From positions 3,163,501 through 3,227,500 of the forward strand of contig NC_081414.1 in assembly GCF_030272615.1 (NCBI RefSeq): DNA of 64,000 bases, read 5' to 3'. The position numbers and the translations under genes are program-made. The notes under the pieces were generated by a model. That model was not told the origin of the DNA and did not search any database. It was given only the letters and a program-made list of their open reading frames with translations. Shown piece by piece: positions 23,350 through 34,000 of this stretch (its first letter is position 1; the number at the start of each line of letters is the position of its first letter). This DNA is from Cryptomeria japonica (Eukaryota > Streptophyta > Pinopsida > Cupressales > Cupressaceae).

Positions 23350-24967
23350 TGTTGGCATTCTGTGAACCGGCATGAGCCTTATGTAAACTGGCATGAAGAC
23401 ATAATGATATTGTATGTTGTCATTCATGTCAATATGAGACATGGTGAGAACCGGCACATGTGATAGGTGAAGAGAGAGGAACCGGCATATGTATGAATAG
23501 GTTTATACGCCAAAGTGAAGCGACACATTTGTTCAAGGTGAACCGGCATGTAGTTATGTGAACCGACATGTGGAAGCATTGTATGGTTACCGGTTGGTAG
23601 GTAGCTTCCACTTTAGGGTTTCTGGTTGGAGCAACTCAAGTGACTCAATCGGTAATCTTCGTGTGATGAGTTAGCAGTATGATGGAGGACAGATCATGTT
23701 GCCACGTAAGCTCTATGTGCGTGAAGGATCTTGCATGAAGAAGACTATTCCTATCCACCTTGAGAAAGTGTGAAGTGTGTCAAACGGTGATAATGCGTGA
23801 TGGGTTATCAGCTACCATGAAAAGGGTGCATAATGGACAAAGGAGAATATCTTGAGATCAATTCAAGATTGTTGCATTTAATGCAGTATGATTCAATGGT
23901 CAGGATTGAACCGTTTGAATTTCTTAACCTAACAGGTTTAGGGTTTAGGGTTTTTGCTCCGACCTATATGTTTCCTATAAGGTCGATGTTGGGTTTCTAT
24001 CTGAGGTTGTTGGCAAAAGTTGTGAGTGTGTATCCAAAGAAAGTGATACATGATTCTTGCCAGACCATAGGAGAGAAGAGATATCTGCAAAGTGAATGTG
24101 CAAAAGGAAAAGAGGAGCCTAAACAGATCTGCATTAGCATTAAGTACTGTTAACAGATCATTGTAATACTTGTTGATCTCTAACCACTTAAGCAGTTGTA
24201 AAATCCCCTAACAGGGTAGCCTTACCTGGCTTGATTCAAAATCCCTTAAATCGGGTGGTCTTAACCGGCTTGTTTCTATTCCCTTAACCGGGTAACTCGA
24301 GGCTAATGAGTTCTGAGAAGCTTGAGAAGCTTAGGAGATCCTTTCAGCTATTGAGTTCTTGAAATCCTCTAACAAGGTGACCCTACCGGGTTTAACCCTT
24401 AACCGGGTATCCCTTAACCAGGTGATCCCTAACAGGATCGGTTCCTACCAGAACCTATTGTAATGTCCTTAACCGGACAAGGCTCCTAACAGAGCGGACT
24501 TCTAAAGAGTTCAAAAAGCATCTTGTGGGTATTCATCCCCACCGTGGTTTTTCCCAGTTGGGTTTCTACGTGAAAAATATGTCTGTCATGTGAAATGCTT
24601 TTGTCTTGTGATGCTTTTGTCTTACCTGTTAAGCATATGAAGGTTCTATGTTTTATGTCTATCTATAAAACACATTGAACTCACTGTCGTGAAGATCTAA
24701 TGGTTAAGTTTACTTATTTATGCATGAGAATATAATGATACTGTGGTATTGAGCCAAGAGGAAAGCTTATTGAGTGACCGGTTCATGACTGGTTGAGCTA
24801 TACTGGATGTTGCCGATTGCACTTTGTTTTACCGGTATCCCTGTTTGTTAGTCTTTTGGAGTATTTGTTGGCAAACCGGTTTTGGATGATATTGGTGTTT
24901 GTATTGATTCACCCCCCCCCCCCTCTCAATACCGGTTTGGTACTAGTGGTTCATCATTGAGTTATCA
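23350..24967 (+). repeat. 5' LTR of element G
   Basis: 1,618 bp from TGTTGGCATTCTG to ...GAGTTATCA, nearly identical to the 29369 copy. It holds a two-unit telomere-like TTTAGGGTTTAGGG at about 23936-23951, many ACCGG motifs and the U5 hairpin. Confidence 0.95.
24901..24932 (+). other. U5 hairpin with C-tract loop, element G 5' LTR
   Basis: Arms GTATTGA (24901-24907) and TCAATAC (24926-24932) pair over 7 bp around a 12-C loop. The 3' LTR copy has GTACTAA (30906-30912) against TCAGTAT, with one mismatch and one G-T pair. Confidence 0.8.
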
Positions 24968-24969
24968 AT

Positions 24970-24981
24970 TGCTATCAGAGC
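24970..24981 (+). promoter_or_regulatory. Primer-binding site, element G
   Basis: TGCTATCAGAGC, one mismatch from the site complementary to initiator-Met tRNA, two bases after the LTR. Confidence 0.85.
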
Positions 24982-25036
24982 TTTCCAGGTCCTCTGTGTT
25001 GTAAGCTTAACCGCTTGAGGAAAAGATCCTAGCCAA

Positions 25037-28000
25037 ATGATGAAGAGGGAAGGTCCAAAGTTCAACAGGGAAAACTTTGGTATATGGAATGACAGGACGA
25101 AGATATTCATCAAAAGCATGGGTGTTCAACACTGGAGTTATGTTGAAAATGTATATGTTGTTCCTACTGGTACTCTCACCGATGACCAAAAGAGAGAGAT
25201 ACAAGAAAATGGGCAAGTCATGGAAGCCCTCATCAGTAGTCTTTCTGACATTGAGTTTATTGATGTTCAGGACAAGGCAAATCCCAAAGAGGTATGGGAT
25301 GCTCTTGAAAATATCTATGGTGGTGATGAGCATGTAAAACAGGATAAGGAAGAGAGCCTAAGAGGAAAGTTTGAAGACATGCGAATGGTTGAAGGAGAGA
25401 CCATTCAGCAGTATGGAATAAGAATCAAAATAATTGTTGGAGAAATAAAGAGTGCAGGTGGCAAAATAGAAGATTCCACTGTGGTAAGTAAAGTCCTGAG
25501 ATCCCTGTTGCCGGTCTATGCAATAAGGGTTGTTGCTATTCAGGAGCTGAGATCAATAGACAAGTCCAAGGCGTCCTTGGACTCCATCATAGCCAAGTTG
25601 ACAGCCTATGAGCTGAATAGCTTTGATGGTAGTGTTCAAAAGTCAGAATCAGTTTTTAAAGCTTCTGCTATACCATCTAGAAAAGGAAAAGAGGCTAGCA
25701 CTAGTGGGGAACCCAATCAGAACAGAGAAATGAAGGATGAAGAGTTTCTGATGGGATTTGAAGCTCTTCTTGCCAGGAGATTTTCAAAAGGGACTAGTAA
25801 ATACAAAGGTAAGCTTCCTTTGAAATGTTTCTCTTGTAACCGGATAGGACATATTGCTATGAACTGTCCTATTAGTGACAACAAGGACAAACCGGAAAGG
25901 TTCAAGAAATTCAAAGGAGGAAATCAGAGAAATTGTTTTGTGGCAATTGATGAAGGTGTCACAGATGAGGAATCAGAAGATGAAGAGAATGAAAACATTG
26001 TGTTTGTTGTTGTAAAGGAAGATGTGGCAGACAAGAAGGCTCTTGTCACCTAGTTTGATGATTCCAATGAGTGGATCATTGACAGCAGCTGCTCTCACCA
26101 TATGACTGGTGACCGGAGCAAGTTTCTATCCTTAGAAGAGTATAATGGTGGTGTGGTTCGCTTTGGCAATGATGCACCATGCATGGTCAAAGGTAGAGGA
26201 TCCATCTCCTTGAATGGAAAGAGTAGTTCTGACAATGTGTATTGGGTTGATGGTCTCAGACACAACCTTCTAAGTGTTGCCTAGTTAAATGACAGTGGCC
26301 TCACTCTACAATTCAAGAATGGAGTTTGCAGAATCAAAGGTGAAGATGGTAAATTGGTAGCCACCGGCATGCAGACTAAAGGTAACCTATTTCATCTAAA
26401 TGCTAATATAAGTACATGTCTTATGGCTAAGCTTGATGATAGCTGGATATGGCATAGGAGATTATGTCATGTGAACTTTGACAACATTGTGAAGGCTAGT
26501 AAGATCAAGGCAGTTAGAGGGTTGCTGGTGCTGAGCAAACTGGATAATACCTTGTGTAGAGAATGTCAATTGGGGAAAATGTCTTCCTCAACCTTTAAAG
26601 GTAAATCTTTCACTACTGACAACTTGCTTGATCTTGTGCATACTGATTTATGTGGTCCTATGAAAACTAGAAGTGTGCAGGGTGATAGGTACTTCATGAT
26701 TCTCACTGATGACTGCTCAAGAATGATGTGGGTCACATTCTTGAAAGACAAGTCTGAAGCTTTTGGGAAATTCAAAGCTTTCAGAGCATTAGTGGAGAAG
26801 GAAAGCGGTAAAAGGATCAAGTGTCTCAGAACTGATCAAGGAGGGGAATTCACTTCCAGTGAATTCAACAAGTACTGTGAAGAATTTGGCATCAAGAGAC
26901 AGTTGTCTGCCCCCCGGACTCCACAGCAGAATGGCCTAGCAGAGAGGAATAACTGGACTATGGTTGAAGCAGCTAGAACTATGTTGATCCAAGGAAAGGT
27001 TGCTCACACCTTTTGGAGAGAAGCAGTGAGCACTGCAGTCTACACTATGAACCGGGTACTCATCAAAAAGGGTAAGGACAAAACTCCTTATGAGTATTGG
27101 ACCGGTAAGACACCTATGGTTAACTACTTTAAGGTATTTGGTAGCAAATGTTACATCAAGAGGAGTGAACATCAGGGCAAATTTGAAGCTAAATGTGATG
27201 AAGGAATATTTCTAGGATATTCCACCAAGAGTAAAGCTTTCAAGTGCTACAACAATAGGACTCAGAGAATTATGGAAAGCATCAATGTAAGAGTTGATGA
27301 ATCCTCTGAGGAAACCAGTAGTGAGCAAGTTGTAAATGAACCGGTTGCAACCTTCTGAGAACCGGTTGTCAGTCAACCTAGTACCAATAACAGTGTTCCT
27401 AAACCGGTGAATGCTGATACTGATGAAGATGAGGATGAAGAAGAAAAGCATGAAGAACCAGTTAAGACCATTCCTCGATATGTCAAGTTGAATCATGACC
27501 CTAAGCAGATCATAGGTGATAAGGATGCAGGAATCCTTACCAGAAGAAAGATCAGAGAAAACTCATGTATAATCTCTGAATTTGAGCCCAAGTCATTCAA
27601 AGAGGCTCATAAAGATGAAGACTGAATGAAGGCAATGGAAGAAGAACTTGACCAGATAGAGACAAATGGTACATGGTCCTTGGTACCCAGACCAGAGCAT
27701 AAAAATGTCATTGGCACCAAATGGGTGTTCAAAAATAAGTTGAATGAGGATGGCACAGTGATTAGGAATAAAGCTAGACTGGTATGCAAAGGATATGCTC
27801 AAGAAGAAGGTGAAGACTATGGGGAAACCTTTGCTCCTGTAGCCAGATTGGAAGGAGTTTGTATGCTTCTTGCATATGCAGCTTTTAAGAGATTCAAGGT
27901 ATATAAAATGGATGTAAAATCTGCATTCCTAAATGGTGTACTTGAAGAGGAGGTGTATATTGAGCAACCAGATGGGTTTACCCTATCTAAAGACAATGAC

Positions 28001-29119
28001 ATGGTATGTAGGCTACACAAAGCATTATATGGTCTAAAGCAAACACCTAGGGCATGGTATGAGCACCTACATTCCCATCTTGTGAAGATTGGATTTGAGA
28101 GAACAAGTGAAGATAGCAATATCTACTTGAAGTTTGAAGAAGATCAGATCCTGATCTGTGAAGTTTTTGTTGATGACATTATCTTTGGAGGAGATGACAA
28201 GATGAGTCATGAGTTTGCCAATGAAATGAAGAAAGAGTTTGAGATGTCACTCATAGGGGAGATTAAGTTCTTCATTGGACTACAGATCCAGTAGATGAAT
28301 GATGGAATCTTCATCACTCAGTCCAAATATGTCAAAGAGGTGTTGAAGACTTTTGGCATGGAAGATAGCAAACCGGTTGGTACACCAATGGTGACCGGTT
28401 GCAAATTGACAAAGGAGGATGATTCTGCACTGGTTGATGAGAAGGAATACCGATCTATGATTGGTAAGTTGCATCATGTAGTGCATAGCAGACCGGATAT
28501 TGCACATGCAGTTGGCATCACTGCAAGGTTCCAGAAGAGTCCAAGAGAATCTCACTTGAGTGCAGTCAAGCGGATTCTTAGGTATCTGAAGGGAACAATT
28601 GACTATGGATTGTGGTACCCATACAGCAATAATTTCAATCTGAAAGTATTCACAGATGTTGTTTGGGCCGGTAATGTGGATGACCGGAAGAGCACAACCG
28701 GTGGTGCATTCTTTCTCGGTGGTAGATTGGTCTCATGGATGAGTAAAAAGCAGAGTTGCATCTCTCAGTCTACAGCAAAAACGGAGTATGTTGCAGCTTT
28801 CATGAACTGCACTTAGACAATCTGGATGAAGCATGTACTGGAAGGCTTCAAGATCCCTGTATCTTAACCGGTAAGTATATTCTGTGATAACACAAGTGCT
28901 ATCAATATATCAAAGAATCCGGTTTTACATTCTAGAACCAAGCAATTTGAGCTTAAGTATCATTTCTTAAGGGAAAAGGTTCAGAATAAAGAGATTGCAC
29001 TAGAGCATGTGTCCAGTAAGGAGCAGTTAGCAGACATATTCACCAAGCCTCTCCCAAAGACAACATTTGTGCATTTGAGAGGTGAATTAGGGGTATTGCC
29101 CCTTCAGGAGGTGAACTAA
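25037..29119 (+). pseudogene. Copia gag-pol polyprotein of element G, stops only
   Basis: One frame of about 1,361 codons. It holds gag (MMKREGPKFNRENFGIW) and CCHC knuckle CFSCNRIGHIAMNC (about residue 266). The protease WIIDSSCSHHMTG has the usual DSG changed to DSS. Integrase shows WHRRLCHVNF, then HTDLCGP, RTDQGGEF and GLAERNN, so the catalytic DDE is present. RT shows [20 protein letters not shown] and FVDDIIFGG. RNase H shows CDNTSAINISKNP and ends LPLQEVN. Premature stops: 26051 TAG, 26282 TAG, 27356 TGA, 27623 TGA, 28292 TAG, 28814 TAG, 28865 TAA. All can arise by single C-to-T or G-to-A changes, and there is no frameshift. The protease Gly-to-Ser change (GGC to AGC) is also G-to-A. 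Confidence 0.95.
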
Positions 29120-29356
29120 AAGTGATTGTTCCACATTAGTCAAGTACTGAAAAGACAAATTTTTTGTTGATTGGTGTGTTTATGGATGTTACTCCTCAAG
29201 GGGAGCAGCATGATGAAACAGTGATGATTGTACCTCCACTTTGGCATTATTGTCAAAGGGGGAGAAGGAGTGAGAGTGAAGCGAAAAGATATCTGCAGCA
29301 AATGGGGAGAAGATGTGAAGCAGAGAAGATATCTTTTGTATATTGCCATCAATGCC

Positions 29357-29368
29357 AAAGGGGGAGAT
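29357..29368 (+). promoter_or_regulatory. Polypurine tract, element G
   Basis: CAAAGGGGGAGAT directly precedes the 3' LTR. A second tract, TCAAAGGGGGAGAAGG, lies about 115 bp upstream at 29253-29268. Confidence 0.9.
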
Positions 29369-30973
29369 TGTTGGCATTATGTGAACCGACATGAGCCTTA
29401 TGTAAACCAGCATGAAGACATAATGATATTGTATGTTGTCATTGATGTCAATATGAGACATGGTGAGAACCGGCACATGTGATAGGTGAAGAGAGAGGAA
29501 CCGGCATATGTATGAATTGGTTTATACGCCAAAGTGAAGCGGCACATTTGTTCAAGGTGAACCGGCATGTAGTTATGTGAACCGGCACGTGGAAGCATTG
29601 TATGGTTATCGGTTGGTAGGTAGCTTCCACTTCAGGGTTTCCGGTTGGAGCAACTCAAGTGACTCGATCGGTAATTTTTGTGTGATGAGTTAGCAGTATG
29701 ATGGAGGATAGATCGCGTTGCCACATAAGCTCTATGCATGTGAAGGATCTTGCATGAAGAAGACTATTCCTATCCACCTCGAGAAAGTGCGAAGTCTGTC
29801 AAATGGTGATAATGCGTGATGGGTTATCAGCCGCCATGAAAACGATGTATAATGGACGATGGAGAATGTCTTGAGATCGATTCAAGATTGTTGCATTTAA
29901 TGCAGTATGATTCAATGGTCAAGATTGAACCGTTTGAATTGCTTAACCTAACAGGTTTAGGGTTTAGGGTTTTTGCTACCGACCTATATGTTTCCTATAA
30001 GGTCGATGTTGGGTTTCTATCTGAGGTTGTTGGCAAAAGTTGTGAGTGTGTATCCAAAGAAAGTGATACGTGATTCTTGCCAGACCATAGGAGAGAAGAG
30101 ATACCTGCAAAGTGAATGTGCAGAAGGAAAAGAGGAGCCTAAACAGATCTACATTAGCATTAAGTGCTGTTAATAGATCATTGTAATACCTGTTGATCTC
30201 TAACCACTTCAACAGTTGTAAAATCCCCTAACAGGGTAGCCTTAACTGGCTTGATTCAAAATCCCTTAAATCGGGCAATCTTAACCGGCTTGTTTCTAAT
30301 CCCTTAACCGGGTAACACGAGGCTAATGAGTTCTAAGAAGCTTGAGAAGCTTAGGAGATCCTTTCAGCTATTGAGTTCTTGAAATCCTCTAACAAGGTGA
30401 CCCTACTGGGTTTAACCCTTAACCGGGTGATCCCTAACAGGATCGGTTCCTACCAGAACCTATTGTAATGTCCTTAACTAGACAAGGCTCCTAACAGAGC
30501 GAACTTCTAAAGAGTTCAAAAAGTAGCTTGTGGGTATTCATCCCCACCGTGGTTTTTCCCAGTTGGGTTTCCACATGAAAAATATGTGTGTCATGTGAAA
30601 TGCTTTTGTCTTGTGATGCTTTTGTCTTACCTGTTAAGCATATGAAGGTTCTATGTTTTATGCCTGTCTATAAAACACATTGAACTCACTGTTGTGAAGA
30701 TCTGATGGTTAAGTTTACTTATTTATGCATGAGAATATAATGATACTGTGGTATTGAGCCAAGAGGAAAGCTTATTGAGTGACCGATTCATGACTGGTTG
30801 AGCTATACTAGATGTTGTCGGTTGCACTTTGTTTTACCGGTATCCCTGTTTGTTAGTCTTTTGGAGTATTTGCTATCAAACCGGTTTTGAATGATATTGG
30901 TGTTTGTACTAATTCACCCCCCCCCCCCCTCTCAGTATCGGTTTGGTACTAGTGGTTCATCATTGAGTTATCA
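29369..30973 (+). repeat. 3' LTR of element G
   Basis: 1,605 bp from TGTTGGCATTATG to ...GAGTTATCA. Relative to the 5' copy it shows mostly transitions and a few short indels, including loss of part of the TTAACC(G/A)GG-rich repeats near 30420. Confidence 0.95.
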
Positions 30974-30978
30974 CAAGC

Positions 30979-33095
30979 TCCCTCACTTCTATTCGGATTG
31001 CTTTGTTCTAGCGGAGATATGCAGGCAACTAACCTCTGTAATTAAAAAGGCACAGCCCAGGGATAAATGGGAAGGTCATTTTCCCATCCAATTGGGCATG
31101 TTGTCCTGCAGTTCAATGTCTGACGCTTTGAGTATAGAAGCAGACCTCAGGAATTTCAATTTTTCCCTATATCCTGAAAGGAAAGGTTTTGATAATAAGG
31201 GATTTTCCCGAAGTCTTGGTCTAATGCCATACCTTCCCATGTCACAGTTAGAGGATTTTCGGGAAGATTGTACTGATGAACTTGAAATATTCAAAAGGGG
31301 AAACATGAGATTGGTGTTAGAACAAGTTGTTTCATTCCAGATAAAGTTGGATACTAAGGGGCTCAAAGAGGATTATCTAGAGCTATTAGAACCAGGGTAC
31401 TTAGCCCATGCAGAAGTCGAAATGCCTCCAATTAATTGGGATGAGGAAGAGAATGATGATATACAATTAAGGACCAAAGGAGTTTTGGAAAGGACCGCAG
31501 CATGGGTGGCCAATAAGAAAGCAATGAAATCAGGCGTTAAGTCTAATTCTGTGAGAAGTAATAAGGATTCTCTACCTTCACCAAAGCGTCTTTCTAACAA
31601 TGCTTCTATGCCTGTTCGTGCAGGTAAGGATAACAAGTTGTCCCAACTTACACATAGGTCTAATTCAACTTTGGATTTTTGTACTCCTTGGCATACTCGG
31701 TCCTGAAGTGCCACTCAAAGAAAGATGGATCAAGCAAAGGATACAAGGGTGAAAGAAACCATTCTCGATGCCCAGATATTTGAAATTGAAGACTTGGACG
31801 GCGATGTTGCTAGTGCCCTGGATTCTCATACGGTGACTGTGGCTATGACACCACCTTCCAAGATGATTGAAGGAACCACTCATTCCAATGCAACTCGTAA
31901 GTGGTTGACCACCTCGGTGAACAAAAAATGGAGTTTTCTTCTTGTGACTATTCCGATTCAGGAAATGGTCGTTAAATACACAGAGAAGAATCCAAAGCCG
32001 AAAAGGTTCAAGACTGTCGCTCGCCTAGACAATGATGAGGGAACTGGAAAATGGGTTGCTGAAATCACCTCATATAAACCCAAGGATGAAAACAAGGAGG
32101 CTAGCCCCGATGATTTCAAGATCACAAAGGTGGAATTGGGAAACATGAGTAGAGACACAGACAATCATTTCTTCCAAGTATCGGCAAAGAAAATGCTCAC
32201 TAGGTCGGAGAAGGATGGGCGAGAAAAGAGAGAACTAAAGCGACACATAAACGTTTTGGCCTAGTTCATCGATAGTATTGGTTGCCTTGGGGCACTCCCA
32301 ATATCTCATGCTACAGAGAACTTCGACCCAACTTCACCGGAAAATAAAAAGCTAATGAGCCAAGTTCAACGAGCCAAGAGTATTGCTGAAGCTGTGGAGA
32401 AATGGATTGAGGGAATAATCAAGGACGGCGAGAAGTACATTACCGACTCCCGAAGGCTATGCGATGAAATATAGGGCCTTATTGCCGAAGTTCAAAATCA
32501 GCTTGTGCCGTGGGAGAAGGAGGAGCACAAATGGCAGAATATCTTGCCTTTGTTTGCCAAAATAGAAGAATATGAAGTTACCAGGTTTTTGACAGAAGAC
32601 TCAATCAAGCTGGTGGCGGATGAATGTCAGCTTTTTGTGCTGAAGAAAACCATAATGTGGCGAGTGCTTACCTTCAAGTCTATGATCACCAATGCAAAGA
32701 CCTATGTTTACAAACTCCAGGATCTCCAATGCAGCATAGTTAATGATAACAAGGTGGTTAACCCTGACCATGATTGGCAATTGGAAATTTGCGGGTTGAG
32801 CACACAGGATGCAATCAGATCTTTCCGGATGAACATGGAGAAGATCAAGGCCAAGGGTAATTTCACTCTGGAAGATATAACCAGGGTGGCTAGGATTGAG
32901 TCTATGACTTTCATTGGAAATGATCAACTGCCAAAACATTCCTAAAAGATGGTGCAGCACCGGTGGAATAAGGAGGCGGCGAAGGCGAAGCTCAACGCGA
33001 TGAAAGTTTCGAACCAATCCATTGTTCAAGAACTTACAACCGCTCACGACGCCCGCGAAAGCGGAGAGGATGATGATGATGGAAAAGTGGCATAA
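30979..33095 (+). pseudogene. F, central and C-terminal part
   Basis: It resumes F's frame after the G insertion. The first block (FVLAEICRQLTSVIKK) matches E at 19.7-20.0 kb and the next (MPPINWDEEEN) matches E near 17.6 kb. A Ser/Lys-rich linker, a Lys-rich segment and a helical C-terminal region follow, with a terminal acidic run (GEDDDDGKVA) ending at 33095. Stops at 31704 (TGA), 32262 (TAG), 32472 (TAG) and 32943 (TAA) lie in one continuous frame without frameshift. All fit CGA, CAG or CAA mutated at the first C. With the left part the ORF was about 1,050 codons. Function unknown. Confidence 0.7.
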
Positions 33096-33990
33096 TGCAT
33101 TGATTTAGCCTCGTTTCCCTTTATTCTTGTAATTTCTCATGGTTATGCAAAGACTTCGGGACATCTATCCCAAAATACTTCTTGTTGGTTTCATAACTGT
33201 TTACAGGGGAGGTCGAGTTTTCAGGGAGATCTCCCCTGTTCTAAAACTATAAATTAAGGAAAGATAGATAGTATGGGGGTTAGATTTTGTGACCAATTTT
33301 TGGTTTTTCCCTCTGTTTTATGTATTTTCTGTTTTGTCGAAGGAAGAATCAGACTGCTAAATCTGGAATGGAAAAGATTTATACATGTATTTTCATGCCT
33401 TTGTTGCATAAGAATATATATATATAGAATGATCATACTGTTCTTGCAGAAAGAAAATCTGTGTGTTTTGAATCTGTGTAGATACATGTCTTTGCATATG
33501 TTTATCTGATCAAATAACAGTAAGGATCTTTCCATTACAGAAAATTATTATTCTTCTGATATGCTTTCCTTTGAGTGTTTGTTTACTTCTAGAGAAGATT
33601 CATGTTTGAGGACAGATTTAGTTTCTTAAATCTGTTCATTCTTTATTAAACCTGTGGAAATGGTGTACTGAACTTTGTTTCAGTTGTTGTCATCTCATAT
33701 ATTGAAAAGATAGGAAAAAAAATTGCTTTCTTCTTTTAGGAAACATGTGAGAAATATTGGCCTCTCATCCAAGAATGAAGTAGGCAGCCTTGCATGCTTT
33801 CGGGTTAAAAGCTACTATTCAAATTAAATAGTTTAAAGCATTCCTTGAAAAACTGAGATAGGGAGCTGTACCTATGCAAAATTCAGAGGGAAGTGATTTA
33901 TACAACACTTACCCTACTGTTTAGTGAAACACTTGTCCTTAAAATAAGGTGACAGAGTTCAAGATTGATCATTTTAAAAAAGGGACAAAT
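33096..33990. other. 3' flank of F and junction with element D
   Basis: No ORF. F's border with D must lie within about 33.96-34.02 kb on this side and 21.5-21.6 kb on the other, because D's ORF2 becomes readable there. I could not find inverted termini, LTRs or a target duplication for F. Confidence 0.4.
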
Positions 33991-34000
33991 CTGTTCACTA

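Larger units (their letters stand above)
23350..30973 (+). mobile_element. Complete copia element G inside F
   Basis: LTRs lie at 23350-24967 and 29369-30973, with a primer-binding site at 24970-24981 and a polypurine tract ending at 29368. A perfect 5-bp target duplication CAAGC flanks it (23345-23349, 30974-30978). The internal region encodes gag, protease, integrase, RT and RNase H in one frame, broken only by stops. Its LTRs share the hairpin near the U5 end with the other families. Confidence 0.97.

Noticed and set aside
23932..23955. Interstitial telomere
   Set aside because: Only two units, and present in both LTR copies of G, so it belongs to the LTR.
25007..28555. Several 60-110 codon minus-strand frames opposite element G
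   Set aside because: Antisense shadows of gag-pol with no domain content.
21500..34000. F as an LTR element with its own long terminal repeats
   Set aside because: Comparing 21.5-22.3 kb with 33.1-34.0 kb by eye shows no direct or inverted repeat.
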